A stretch of 64,000 bases of DNA from JAAXVQ01 sp964604705 (GTDB taxonomy: Bacteria; Oederibacteriota; JAAXVQ01): assembly GCA_964604705.1 (NCBI GenBank), contig CAZSAP010000004.1:62001-126000 (forward strand). The letters run 5' to 3'. Position numbers and translations under genes: made by a program. Below, one piece after another: positions 38,709 to 47,815 of the stretch (its first letter is position 1; every line of letters begins with the position of its first letter). The notes under the pieces are model-generated. The model was not told the origin of the DNA. It made no database searches and saw nothing but the letters and a program-made list of their open reading frames with translations.

Positions 38709-40253
38709 GTGACGGCACCCCGTTCGACCGAAGAGGTTATGACACCCAGAGCCATGAAGCGGAAGCATCGCATTTCCCTGGGCGTTAAGTTTACGTTTTT
38801 CTTGCTGATGGCTATTGGCGCGATGATGATGCTGACGACCTGGTTGACGTACCGCCAGCAGCAGCGCTCCCTGCGTGATGAGGTGTTGCAGCGTGGCGCC
38901 ACGATTGCCCGCAGTTTGGCCTCCTCGGCCGCCGAGGCGGTCTTGAACGACCTGGTGTGCGCCGCGTTGATTCACGAGACCATGCCGCGTGAAGATTTGA
39001 CCGCCATGGCGCGGATCACGTTTGATTCCGTGGTGACCTCGCTGGTGGACGATGTCATGAGTGTGGCCTCGGGCAAAACCAAGATCCTGCGCAATGCCGG
39101 CGTGGTGGAAGTGTTGATGGTGGACATGAACGGGATGATCGTGGCGCATAACGAGATCCAGATGGTCTCGCGTCCGTATCAGTCCCCCAAAGGTGTATCG
39201 CCGTACCGCGGGGAACCGATTTTGATCCAGGAGTTTCAGACCGACCGCGGCGAAATGCGTTTTGACATTGCGGTTCCGATTTTGGTCAACCGGGTCGGCA
39301 TGAACGGTGGCAAGCAGATTGGTGTGGTGCACCTGCGCATGTCGCAGTTGCTGGTGGACATTGTTGTGAAGCAGGCGTCGTTTAAGCTTCTGCTGGTCAC
39401 GGCGTTGCTGATGTGTTTTGGGTTGTTGGGTGCGTTTGTACTCTCGCATTACATGACCAAGCCCATCAACCAGTTGGTCGGCGGTGTGCTTGCTATTGCC
39501 AATGGAGATTTGAACCAGGAAATCAAAAGTGACCGTAACGATGAATTGGGCGAGTTGACCTCGGCCTTCAACGAAATGGCTGCGTCCTTGCGCGAAAAGG
39601 AATTGATCAAGGGTGCGTTTTCGACCTATGTGTCCACACAAGTGATGGAACAGGTCCTGAAGGATCCGTCGCAGCTGGCCTTGGGTGGGGCGCGCAAGCG
39701 CACGAGCGTGATGTTTACGGACATTCGGGGCTTTACCTCCATGTCGGAAACCATGCAACCGGAAGAGGTCGTCTCGATCATCAACGTGTACCTTTCGTTG
39801 CAGACGGAAATTGTCATACGCAACGAAGGCATGCTGGATAAGTTTGTGGGCGATTGCGTCATGGCTGTGTACGGGTTGCCGTTTGCCAAACCCGACGATG
39901 CCTTGCGCGCCGTTCGGACCGGCGTGGAGATCCAAGCGGCGATCTTGAAGCTGAACGCGGTTCGGTCCAAGGAAGGGTTGAAGACCATCACCATCGGCAT
40001 CGGCGTGAACACCGGTGACGTGGTTGCCGGCAACATGGGTTCGCCCCAGAAAATGGATTACACGGTCATCGGCGACTCGGTGAATTTGGCCGCGCGTTTG
40101 GAAGCCAACGCCGAAGGCGGGACCGTGTTGATTTCAGAAAGTACGTACGAGGAAGTGAAGGATTATGTGGTAGCCGAGAAGTTGGCGCCCATTCCGGTCA
40201 AAGGCAAGAAAGACAAAGTCGTGGTGTACAGCATTAAAGCCATGAAAGCCTGA
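38709..40253 (+). CDS. Membrane class III adenylate/guanylate cyclase with Cache-like sensor and HAMP
   Basis: Two transmembrane helices (about 27-45 and 225-245) flank a periplasmic sensor, followed by HAMP (TKPINQLVGGVLAIANGDL) and a class III nucleotide cyclase domain at about 325-510. Metal aspartates are visible in VMFTDIRGFTSMSE and KFVGDCVMAVYG, and the catalytic Asn/Arg region in YTVIGDSVNLAARLEA. Substrate choice between ATP and GTP cannot be read with certainty; bacterial enzymes of this type generally make cAMP. The GTG start follows the HD-GYP receptor's stop directly (TGAAGTGA region), so the two membrane receptors are co-expressed and may form one signalling unit. Confidence 0.9.
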   Translation: MTAPRSTEEVMTPRAMKRKHRISLGVKFTFFLLMAIGAMMMLTTWLTYRQQQRSLRDEVLQRGATIARSLASSAAEAVLNDLVCAALIHETMPREDLTAMARITFDSVVTSLVDDVMSVASGKTKILRNAGVVEVLMVDMNGMIVAHNEIQMVSRPYQSPKGVSPYRGEPILIQEFQTDRGEMRFDIAVPILVNRVGMNGGKQIGVVHLRMSQLLVDIVVKQASFKLLLVTALLMCFGLLGAFVLSHYMTKPINQLVGGVLAIANGDLNQEIKSDRNDELGELTSAFNEMAASLREKELIKGAFSTYVSTQVMEQVLKDPSQLALGGARKRTSVMFTDIRGFTSMSETMQPEEVVSIINVYLSLQTEIVIRNEGMLDKFVGDCVMAVYGLPFAKPDDALRAVRTGVEIQAAILKLNAVRSKEGLKTITIGIGVNTGDVVAGNMGSPQKMDYTVIGDSVNLAARLEANAEGGTVLISESTYEEVKDYVVAEKLAPIPVKGKKDKVVVYSIKAMKA

Positions 40254-40385
40254 CACCTGCCCTTAGCCCATGCGTACATGAGCGGTTACGAAATCATCTT
40301 GCCGTTCCGGGCAACCGGAAGTGAGCGCGGCCGGATGTGTTGTGAAAACGATTAGGTCGTTACTATTTTATGTGGAGGACGAAGA

Positions 40386-40835
40386 GTGAAGCTTTATATT
40401 GGCAGTGATCACGCAGGGTACGAATTGAAGGAACGCATCCGGGTTCAGTTGGCCCAGTCCGGATACGAAGTGGAAGATTTCGGAACCTCCACGACCGAGT
40501 CGTGCGATTATCCGACCATTGGTGTGAGCGTGGCCGAGGCGGTGGCCGCCCATCCTGAGACGCTGGGCATTCTCATTTGTGGAACCGGCGTGGGCATGGC
40601 CATTGTGGCCAACAAGGTGCCGGGCATTCGGGCGGCGTTGGCCAGCAACACGTACATTGCGCAGTACTGCCGCGAGCATAACAACGCCAACATCCTGGTC
40701 TTGCCCGGGCGCGTGGTGGGCGTGGACATGGCCATGGCCATGGTCAAGGCTTGGTTGGGTGCGCGCTTTGCCGGCGGACGGCATCAGCGTCGTTTGGATC
40801 TCATTCACGATATTGAAAAAAAATATTCCCGCTAG
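40386..40835 (+). CDS. rpiB: Ribose-5-phosphate isomerase B
   Basis: RpiB interconverts ribose 5-phosphate and ribulose 5-phosphate in the pentose phosphate pathway. The N-terminus KLYIGSDHAGYELKERI and the active-site segment GILICGTGVGMAIVANKVPG with its catalytic Cys are diagnostic, together with HNNANILVLPGRVVG. The 149 residues are normal. A GTG start has GGAGG eight bases before. It leads a run of housekeeping genes; glyA follows 23 bases later, an arrangement common in many bacteria. Confidence 0.95.
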   Translation: MKLYIGSDHAGYELKERIRVQLAQSGYEVEDFGTSTTESCDYPTIGVSVAEAVAAHPETLGILICGTGVGMAIVANKVPGIRAALASNTYIAQYCREHNNANILVLPGRVVGVDMAMAMVKAWLGARFAGGRHQRRLDLIHDIEKKYSR

Positions 40836-40858
40836 GGCACAGCTCAGAAGGAGTCGCT

Positions 40859-42097
40859 TTGAAATCGTTAGCCGCAGTAGATCCTGAAGTCACTAGAATT
40901 CTCGCAGGGGAGTCTGAGCGTGAAGCGTCGCGCTTGCAGATGATCGCCTCGGAAAATTATGTTTCGCCGGCGGTCCTGGAAGCCCAGGGCAGCGTGTTCA
41001 CCAACAAGTATGCCGAAGGGTATCCGGGCGCCCGGTACTACCAGGGGTGCGGCCCTTCGGATGCGGTGGAACAATTGGCGTTGGACCGCTTGAAAGCCAT
41101 TTTCGGCGCCGAGCATGCCAATGTCCAACCCCACTCGGGCAGTTCGGCCAACATGGCCGTCTACTTTGCCTTGCTCTCGCCCGGGGACAAGATCCTGGGC
41201 ATGGACTTGGCGGCGGGCGGGCACTTGACCCACGGGGCCAAAGTTAATTTTTCTGGAAAGTTTTACGACGCCCATCAATACAAGGTTGATCCGCAATCGC
41301 ACTTGATCGATTACGATCTGTTGGCGCAGCAGGCGCGTGAGCTGAAACCCCGCATGATTGTCATTGGGGCATCGGCGTATCCGCGCATCCTGGATTTTCC
41401 GCGCTTCCGCGCCATCTGCGATGAGGTCGGGGCGCTCATGCTGGTGGACATCGCCCACATTGCGGGCCTGATTGCCGGGGGAGTGCATCCCTCGCCGGTT
41501 CCGTACGCGGACATTGTCACCTCCACCACGCACAAGACACTGCGTGGACCACGCGGTGGGTTTATACTTTGCAAGCAAGCGTACGCCAAGAAGATCGACT
41601 CCATGGTTTTCCCGGGCATCCAAGGCGGACCGCTCATGCATGTGATCGCGGCCAAGGCCGTGGCCTTTGGCGAAAACCTGCAGCCGGAGTTTAAACTCTA
41701 TGCCAAGCAAGTCGTGGACAATGCCGCGGCCTTGGCGCAAGGCTTGATGAAGCGCGGATTCAAACTGGTCACAGGCGGCACGGAAAATCACCTCTTGCTC
41801 ATGAATCTGCAGTCGGAAAACATGACCGGGGCCGAAGCGGCCGAACGCTTGGAGCAGGCCGGTTTGGTCGCGAACAAAAACGGCATTCCGTACGATCCGC
41901 AGGGTCCGCGTGTGACCTCCGGCGTGCGCATGGGAACGGCCGCCTTGACGACCCGCGGCATGAAAACCGCGGAGATGGAGCAGGTCGCTGGATTTATTGA
42001 GACCATTCTCCGCGGGGATAACAACCCCGAACGACTGAAAGGAATCCGGGAAGAGATCGCCGCACTGTGCGCGAAGTTCCCGGTCTTTGCCTACTAA
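40859..42097 (+). CDS. glyA: Serine hydroxymethyltransferase
   Basis: PLP enzyme converting serine and tetrahydrofolate to glycine and methylene-tetrahydrofolate, the main one-carbon source. Conserved parts are MIASENYVSPAVLEAQGSV, NKYAEGYPGARYYQGC, QPHSGSSANMAVY, the PLP lysine K226 in STTHKTLRGPRGG and the C-terminal GVRMGTAALTTRGM. Translation appears to start at a TTG at 40859 with AGAAGGAG five to six bases upstream. The 412 residues are typical. The dCMP deaminase gene starts two bases after its stop; both feed nucleotide synthesis. Confidence 0.96.
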   Translation: MKSLAAVDPEVTRILAGESEREASRLQMIASENYVSPAVLEAQGSVFTNKYAEGYPGARYYQGCGPSDAVEQLALDRLKAIFGAEHANVQPHSGSSANMAVYFALLSPGDKILGMDLAAGGHLTHGAKVNFSGKFYDAHQYKVDPQSHLIDYDLLAQQARELKPRMIVIGASAYPRILDFPRFRAICDEVGALMLVDIAHIAGLIAGGVHPSPVPYADIVTSTTHKTLRGPRGGFILCKQAYAKKIDSMVFPGIQGGPLMHVIAAKAVAFGENLQPEFKLYAKQVVDNAAALAQGLMKRGFKLVTGGTENHLLLMNLQSENMTGAEAAERLEQAGLVANKNGIPYDPQGPRVTSGVRMGTAALTTRGMKTAEMEQVAGFIETILRGDNNPERLKGIREEIAALCAKFPVFAY

Positions 42098-42098
42098 C

Positions 42099-42593
42099 AT
42101 GAGCCCTGACGATCGGTCCACGGCGGAGGTGCACGCTCCGCGTCCTTCTTGGGATGATTATTTCATGGAGATCACCAAACTGGTGGCCAAGCGTTCCACG
42201 TGCTTGCGCCGCTCAGTCGGTGCCATTCTTGTGAAGGACAAGCGGATTATTTCCACGGGGTACAACGGTGTGCCCCAAGGATTGCGGCATTGCGCCGAGA
42301 CCGGTTGTTTGCGCGCCAAGCTCAACATCCCTTCGGGGGAACGCCACGAAATATGCCGCGGCCTGCATGCGGAGCAAAATGCGATCATCCAGGCCGCGGT
42401 TTCCGGCGTCTCCATCCAAGGGTCCACGCTCTACTGCACCACGCAACCCTGTGTCATTTGCGCCAAGATGCTCATCAATGCCGGCATTGTCCAGGTGAAG
42501 ATCGAGACCGGGTATCCGGACGAACTTGCTTTGGAAATGCTGCGCGAAGCCAAGATTGAACTCATCTACCTGAAGGACACTCCTTCCGCTTAG
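42099..42593 (+). CDS. Deoxycytidylate (dCMP) deaminase
   Basis: Zinc deaminase that turns dCMP into dUMP for thymidylate synthesis. The zinc site is clear: HAEQNAIIQAA (His and catalytic Glu) and TTQPCVICAKML (PCxxC). The N-terminal SWDDYFMEITKLVAKRSTCL is the usual family start, and the longer insert with CAETGCLRAK binds a second zinc in related enzymes. The ATG at 42099 lies just after the glyA stop; the in-frame codons before it are glyA sequence. Adjacent rpiB and glyA make a nucleotide/one-carbon group. Confidence 0.93.
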   Translation: MSPDDRSTAEVHAPRPSWDDYFMEITKLVAKRSTCLRRSVGAILVKDKRIISTGYNGVPQGLRHCAETGCLRAKLNIPSGERHEICRGLHAEQNAIIQAAVSGVSIQGSTLYCTTQPCVICAKMLINAGIVQVKIETGYPDELALEMLREAKIELIYLKDTPSA

Positions 42594-42625
42594 CGGACGT
42601 AACTTAACTACCGGAGGCTAGGCGC

Positions 42626-43636
42626 ATGTGGATATGGGGACTCGCGTTGGCCGTGGCTGCGGGCACGGCTTGGCTGCTCACTCCCTTTGCCCGCTTGATC
42701 GCCGAACGCGCCGATGCCGTGGACCGTCCGGACCGCGACCGCAAGAAACACCGCCGCCTTATTCCGCTATGGGGCGGCGCGGCCATTTTTCCTGCGCTTT
42801 TCTTGGGTACCTACGCTGCGCTTTTTTGGACTGCTTCCGGTCGTGAACTCATACACTATCAACAACTGGCTTTGGCCCAACGGCTGATGTGGATCGCACC
42901 GGCGTGGTTGCTTTTGCTGGTCATAGGTTTGGTGGATGACAAAGTCCGCACGCCGCCCAAAGTGAAATTGCTCATCCATTTGATGGCCGCCACGCTGGTG
43001 GTGGTCGGCGGACTCCGCCTGGAGAGCCTTGCGTGGTTTGGGCAAGGCGAGCCCTGGCACATTTGGTCCTGGGTCGGAATCTTGTTCTCCATTGGGTGGA
43101 TCACGTTCATGACCAATGCGTTTAATTTTATCGACGGGCTGGATGGTTTGGCGGTTGGTCAGGCCATGATTTCCGGGGTGGGGTTGGCTTTGGCCGCCAC
43201 ACTGCTGGCGCTGCATCATGCGGATTTGTACAGTCAGGGGTTTACCCGCTTGGCCATTCCTTTGGGTGGGGCCGTCGCGGGCGCAGCCTTGGGTTTCTGG
43301 CGTTACAATCGCGCTCCGGCCAGGATTTTTTTAGGCGATGCAGGCTCCACGCTGTTGGGGTTTACCCTGGCCGTCGGTGCCTTGGTGGCCACCGGTCGGG
43401 GTGGTTCGCCTTGGGCGCCGCTGGTCCCGGTGTTTTTACTGGCCTGGCCTCTGACCGATGCAACCCTGGCGGTTCTGCGCCGCTGGAAACGGGGCGAACC
43501 CATGTCCAAGGCCGATCATCGACATTTGCATCACAGGCTTTTGGATCAAGGCTTCACCCCGGGTGCGGCCGTGGCCTTTACTCGCGCCGTGGGCATGGTG
43601 GGCGTGGTGCTGGCACTGGTGGTGGCCTGGTTATGA
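42626..43636 (+). CDS. MraY/WecA-type undecaprenyl-phosphate sugar-1-phosphate transferase
   Basis: Integral membrane transferase that starts a polysaccharide by attaching a sugar phosphate, usually GlcNAc-1-phosphate, to undecaprenyl phosphate. Family motifs are DRPDRDRKKHRRLIPLWGG, the magnesium-binding LVIGLVDDK, NAFNFIDGLDGLA, RIFLGDAGSTLLGF and the cytoplasmic HHRLLDQG. About ten hydrophobic helices span 336 residues. The UDP-GlcNAc 2-epimerase gene follows with an ATGA overlap, and an O-antigen-ligase-type gene comes next, supporting a WecA-like role in surface polysaccharide rather than MraY in peptidoglycan. Confidence 0.88.
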   Translation: MWIWGLALAVAAGTAWLLTPFARLIAERADAVDRPDRDRKKHRRLIPLWGGAAIFPALFLGTYAALFWTASGRELIHYQQLALAQRLMWIAPAWLLLLVIGLVDDKVRTPPKVKLLIHLMAATLVVVGGLRLESLAWFGQGEPWHIWSWVGILFSIGWITFMTNAFNFIDGLDGLAVGQAMISGVGLALAATLLALHHADLYSQGFTRLAIPLGGAVAGAALGFWRYNRAPARIFLGDAGSTLLGFTLAVGALVATGRGGSPWAPLVPVFLLAWPLTDATLAVLRRWKRGEPMSKADHRHLHHRLLDQGFTPGAAVAFTRAVGMVGVVLALVVAWL

Positions 43637-44784
43637 GCTCACGCAAACCTACGCGCATCGCGGTGGTGTTTGGAACACGCCCCGAAGCCATCAAGTTGGC
43701 GCCGGTGGTTCATGGCTTGAACCATGATCCCCGTTTCGTCTGCCGTGTCATCGTCACCGGGCAACACCGGGAAATGCTGCAGCAAACCTTAGAGACCGTG
43801 GGTGTGAAGCCCCAGGTGGATTTGAAACTCATGCGGCGCGATCAGTCGCTGACCTCGTTTGTGGCCCAGGCCTTGCTCCGTTTGGAAACCGAATTTCGCC
43901 AATGGAAACCGGATGCGGTTTTGGTCCAGGGAGACACTGGCTCAACCTTGGCCGGGGCCCTGGCGGCGTTTTATCAGAAAATTCCCGTAGGGCATGTCGA
44001 GGCCGGACTGCGCAGCTTCGATCGAGAGCATCCGTTCCCTGAGGAAATCAACCGCTGTATGGTCAGCCGCGTGGCCACCTGGCATTTTGCCCCGACCGCG
44101 CTGGCGGCCAAGCATTTGCAGGCCGAGGGAATTTCACCCAAGTCCATTTTCATTACGGGCAATACAGTGGTGGATGCGTTGCAGGGCTTGGTGACCCGAA
44201 GGGGCGACCGGCGGTCGCCCTCAAATAACAAAAACGCAGCCCCCGTGGTGGTGACCGCGCACCGCCGGGAAAACATTGGCCAGCCCTTGTATGAATTGTG
44301 CCAGGCTGTGGGCGCGTTGGCGCGTCGGCATCCGGAACGCGAATGGATTTTCCCCGTGCATCCGAACCCCGCTGTGCGCCGCCAAGTGAAGGCAGGTCTG
44401 GCCCCACTGCCGTCCAATGTCCGTCTGTGTCCACCCATGGATTACCCCGAGTTCCTGCGCATCCTTGCTCAAGCGGCCCTGGTCATCACCGACTCGGGTG
44501 GTGTGCAGGAAGAAGCCACGGTCTTTGGCGTGCCCATCCTCATCATGCGCAAGACCACCGAGCGCCCGGAAGTCCTGCAAGCCGGAGGACACCTGGCACC
44601 GGCCAACCGCCGCGCCCTGATCGCCCTGGCGGAACGCCTGCTGCAACAACCTGCCAACCCACGCCGAGTCCACTCACCTTTTGGCGACGGCCGCGCCACC
44701 GAGCGGATCGTTCAGGCCCTGGCCTGGGGACTGGGCCGCCAAGCAACGCGCCCCAAGCATTTCCGCACCAAGGGCGGAGGGTAA
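43633..44784 (+). CDS. wecB: UDP-N-acetylglucosamine 2-epimerase (non-hydrolysing)
   Basis: Converts UDP-GlcNAc to UDP-ManNAc for surface polysaccharide synthesis. Recognisable are IAVVFGTRPEAIKLAPVVHG, VTGQHREML, VLVQGDTGSTLAGALAAFY, GHVEAGLRSFDREHPFPEE, VTAHRRENIG and VITDSGGVQEEATVFGVPIL. Start at 43633 overlaps the previous stop (ATGA). The stretch TRRGDRRSPSNNKNA is an unusual polar insert for this enzyme. The 383 residues fit the family. GC is high at the 3' end. It pairs functionally with the WecA-like gene upstream. Confidence 0.93.
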   Translation: MSSRKPTRIAVVFGTRPEAIKLAPVVHGLNHDPRFVCRVIVTGQHREMLQQTLETVGVKPQVDLKLMRRDQSLTSFVAQALLRLETEFRQWKPDAVLVQGDTGSTLAGALAAFYQKIPVGHVEAGLRSFDREHPFPEEINRCMVSRVATWHFAPTALAAKHLQAEGISPKSIFITGNTVVDALQGLVTRRGDRRSPSNNKNAAPVVVTAHRRENIGQPLYELCQAVGALARRHPEREWIFPVHPNPAVRRQVKAGLAPLPSNVRLCPPMDYPEFLRILAQAALVITDSGGVQEEATVFGVPILIMRKTTERPEVLQAGGHLAPANRRALIALAERLLQQPANPRRVHSPFGDGRATERIVQALAWGLGRQATRPKHFRTKGGG

Positions 44785-44998
44785 GTGTTATATTTTATCG
44801 TTTTCAACTAAATCTGCCTTTTTGGCCTATTTTCTAAGATCCCCATCTATAGGGGGCGGGGGAGTATGACGCCCCTTGAGATTGTGGTTTTTTGGTTTTT
44901 ACTAGGTGTGATTATTCGGGATTTATATTATAATTCAACCGTATTTCTCTTGTCCGCAAGGGAAGTGGTTTGTTCCGAACAATCCGTAAGGAGTCTTT
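44785..44998 (+). promoter_or_regulatory. Intergenic leader with -10 element
   Basis: The 214-base gap is markedly AT-rich. A consensus TATAAT lies at 44929-44934 with no convincing -35 at 17 bases. A short hairpin CTTG-TCCG-CAAG sits before the TAAGGAG ribosome site of the next gene. Nothing else is seen. Confidence 0.35.
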
Positions 44999-47269
44999 AT
45001 GACCCGCGAACGCTTGCGATATCTATGTGACCAATCCATCCACCTGGCGCTCATCGCGCTGCTCATTGTCGTGCCGTTGGTGTTTTATACCTACGCCTAC
45101 GATGTTTTCGAATACAACAAGCTCACGGCCTTTCGGCTATTTACCTTATTGGGCTTGCTGGCGTATCTGACCAAGATCATGCTGGCCGGCAGTGAGGCAG
45201 TAAAACCGTCTCCGCTCTGGCCGCCGGTCATTGCCATTGGTATTTCATCTTTGTTATCCACAATCTGGTCCAACAACCATGTGACCAGTATTTTCGGCGT
45301 GTACGAGGATTTTGAAGGCATTCTGATGATCGCCAACTATATCCTCCTGTTCTTCTTGGTCAATCAGCACACCCGTCATTTCAACGATGTCCGCAAGTTT
45401 CTCACGGCCGTGGTGGTGGCCGGCAGTTTGGCCGGCGGGTACGGCGTGGCGCAGAACTTTGGGTTTGATTTCATCATGTGGAATCCCACCACGTATTCGG
45501 CCACGCGCCTTTTCGGTTCCCTAGGCAATCCGAATTTCTTAGCCGCCTACGTGTTGATGTGCCTCCCGATTGCCGGCATGCTTTTTCTCATGGCGCGCCG
45601 TCCCTGGGTCAAGAGTTTGCTCTTGTTCCTGGTGATTGTGATGACCCTGAGCATTTTTTTTACCAAGAGTCGCGGCGCCATGTACGCCCTGGCGGCTCAG
45701 GGTTTGGTCTTCGCGGTTTATTTTATCTTTAATATGCGCTGGGACACACAGCTGTGGAAGGGCAATCGCCGCTGGATTGCGGCCTTGGTCGTACTGGCGG
45801 GCATGACCTTGTTCCTGCCCAATGTCCGTTCCACCATTCAAGTCTCTGTGGCGCGTACTGTCGCCGTGTTGAACATCAAGGCGTTGCACATCACGCCGCG
45901 TCTGTACATCTGGCGCAGTGCCCTGCAAATGATGCGGGACAATCCCATCTTAGGCTCCGGTCTGGATACCTTTCAGATCACATTTCCCAAATACCGCTTG
46001 GCCGAATATTGGCGCTTGGAGTGGAACGGAACACCCGAGAAGGCGCATAATTTCTTTCTCCAGATCGGCGCCACTACGGGTTTTTTAGGCCTGGCGGCGT
46101 GGCTTTGGCTTATTGGACTCTACTTTTTCAAGTTGGCCAAGCAGCTCCCGGGGCTCTCGCCTCCGCGTCGGCACCTGGCCGCTGGGATCGGGATCGCACA
46201 AGTGGGTTTCCTGGTACAAAATCAGTTTAACTTTACGGTCATTGCCTACGGGTCTCTGTTTTGGTTCTTTTTTGCCCTGGGGTTGAACCTCGGTCGCGAG
46301 GAAGAATCCGTGGATTCGGGTTTGAAAAAAGGGGAGCCTCTGACCAAAGCCTCATGGCCCTGGACCGATCTAGCCACCTATGTGGGTGCTGCCGCGCTGG
46401 TGCTCCTGGCCATGGTGTTTTCGGTCCGCCTTTGGACTGCCGACGTGTATTTCAAACGGGGAATTATTTATCTCTCCTCGGGCTATGCGGAACAAGCCAT
46501 CGGGGATTTGCAGCAAGCCGTGACCTTGCATCCGTATCGGGAAATTTATTGGGTCAAGTACGGAATTGCGCATGAGGAACTGGCCAAACGCGCCCAACAG
46601 AAGGAACCGGTCTTACAGAAAGCCGCGGAGATTCATCAGCACACCATTGAGATGAATCCACTCAACGGTTACGATTACAACAACCTGGGGCGTGTGTACA
46701 AATACTGGGGGGATTACCTCAATCCCGCCAAGCTGAAAGATGCGGAAGCCGCTTGCATCAAAGCCAGTCAGTTGGATCCTTACAATGTGTATTTTGCCAT
46801 GGATTTGGCTTCGGTCTATCTCTCGGAAAAACGCTTGCCCGAAGCCCAGGCCGTGGCCGAACGCTTGGTGAAGTTGTTTCCGGATTTTGCGTTGCCGTAC
46901 TCGTACCTGGGGTATTTACGGCTCTTGGCCCAAGACTACGAGGGGGCGCTGAAGTATCTGACCCAGGCCACCCAGTACAATTGGCGTGGGGATCTGAACA
47001 CCCAGGCCAGCACCTGGAGCAACCTGGGCATTGTCCATGCTCGGCGCAATGGCTTGGAATTATCGTCCCAGGCGTTTCGGCGTGCGTTGGAACTGCGCCC
47101 GCAGTATTTGGAGGCGCGGTTGAACCTGGCGGTGGTGTTGGAACGCCAAGGCCTGAAGTTGGAAGCCGCTTCCGAGTATCGTCGGATTGTTACAGAAGCT
47201 CCGCAGTATCCTCAGGCCGAGGCTTTGAGGAAAAAAATCGAACTGTTGGAAAGGGGGAACTCAAAATGA
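44999..47269 (+). CDS. O-antigen ligase/polymerase-like membrane protein with C-terminal TPRs
   Basis: About the first 470 residues form ten to twelve membrane helices with the Wzy_C/WaaL pattern: the large loop holds RLFGSLGNPNFLAAYVLMCL, FFTKSRGAMYALAAQGLVF, and the periplasmic DNPILGSGLDTFQITFPKYR followed by KAHNFFLQIGATTGFLGL. The remaining 290 residues are periplasmic or cytoplasmic TPR-like repeats (YAEQAIGDLQQAVTLHPYRE, AQDYEGALKYLTQATQ and LELSSQAFRRALELRPQY). Such fusions are usual for bacterial ligase-type proteins acting on glycans or, in some cases, on proteins. It follows the WecA/WecB genes. Its stop overlaps nrdR (ATGA). The glycan cannot be identified. Confidence 0.85.
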   Translation: MTRERLRYLCDQSIHLALIALLIVVPLVFYTYAYDVFEYNKLTAFRLFTLLGLLAYLTKIMLAGSEAVKPSPLWPPVIAIGISSLLSTIWSNNHVTSIFGVYEDFEGILMIANYILLFFLVNQHTRHFNDVRKFLTAVVVAGSLAGGYGVAQNFGFDFIMWNPTTYSATRLFGSLGNPNFLAAYVLMCLPIAGMLFLMARRPWVKSLLLFLVIVMTLSIFFTKSRGAMYALAAQGLVFAVYFIFNMRWDTQLWKGNRRWIAALVVLAGMTLFLPNVRSTIQVSVARTVAVLNIKALHITPRLYIWRSALQMMRDNPILGSGLDTFQITFPKYRLAEYWRLEWNGTPEKAHNFFLQIGATTGFLGLAAWLWLIGLYFFKLAKQLPGLSPPRRHLAAGIGIAQVGFLVQNQFNFTVIAYGSLFWFFFALGLNLGREEESVDSGLKKGEPLTKASWPWTDLATYVGAAALVLLAMVFSVRLWTADVYFKRGIIYLSSGYAEQAIGDLQQAVTLHPYREIYWVKYGIAHEELAKRAQQKEPVLQKAAEIHQHTIEMNPLNGYDYNNLGRVYKYWGDYLNPAKLKDAEAACIKASQLDPYNVYFAMDLASVYLSEKRLPEAQAVAERLVKLFPDFALPYSYLGYLRLLAQDYEGALKYLTQATQYNWRGDLNTQASTWSNLGIVHARRNGLELSSQAFRRALELRPQYLEARLNLAVVLERQGLKLEAASEYRRIVTEAPQYPQAEALRKKIELLERGNSK

Positions 47270-47745
47270 AGTGTCCCTTTTGTGGATTTCAGGAAGACAA
47301 GGTCGTCGATTCCCGTTCCAGTAAAAACGGCCTGGCCATCCGCCGCCGTCGCGAGTGCCTGCAGTGCAGCAAACGTTTCACCACCTACGAACAAGTGGAG
47401 GAACTGTTGCCGGTGGTGGTAAAAAAGGACAATCGCCGCGAGCCGTTTGACCGCTTCAAGATTATAGCCGGCATGCGGAAAGCCTGCGAGAAGCGTCCGG
47501 TCGCCACCGAAGCCATTGAACGCGCCGTGGATGAGATTGAGAAGGAATTGCAGAACAAGATGGATAAGGAAGTGGACAGCACTGCGGTCGGAGAGCTGGT
47601 CATGAAGAAGTTGGCCGAACTCGATGAGGTGGCCTATGTCCGCTTTGCATCCGTGTACCGTCAGTTCAAGGATTTGAATGCCTTTATGGACGAAGTCAAG
47701 CACGTCATTGCCAAACAAGTGAAGGCTGGACCGGGTAAGAAATAG
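47266..47745 (+). CDS. nrdR: Transcriptional repressor NrdR
   Basis: NrdR binds NrdR boxes before ribonucleotide reductase genes and senses ATP/dATP. The zinc ribbon starts the protein (MKCPFCGFQEDKVVDSRSSK, then CLQCSKRFTTYEQVE), and the ATP-cone follows (VVKKDNRREPFDRFKI, TEAIERAVDEIEKEL and VAYVRFASVYRQFKD). The 159 residues are the standard length. Translation starts at 47266 and overlaps the ligase-like gene's stop; the longer open frame to the left is shadow. No ribonucleotide reductase gene is in the window. Confidence 0.95.
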   Translation: MKCPFCGFQEDKVVDSRSSKNGLAIRRRRECLQCSKRFTTYEQVEELLPVVVKKDNRREPFDRFKIIAGMRKACEKRPVATEAIERAVDEIEKELQNKMDKEVDSTAVGELVMKKLAELDEVAYVRFASVYRQFKDLNAFMDEVKHVIAKQVKAGPGKK

Positions 47746-47815
47746 CGGCGTGACATTTAACGTGAAGGTTTAAATAGCAAGAAAAATCACGAGGGTGTAT
47801 CGGGTGATCGTGGGC

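Noticed and set aside
38673..39935. Open frame of 420 codons on the minus strand
   Set aside because: Antisense to the cyclase gene; His/Gln/Arg-rich composition and no recognisable domain.
40868..42121. Open frame of 417 codons on the minus strand
   Set aside because: Exact antisense shadow of glyA.
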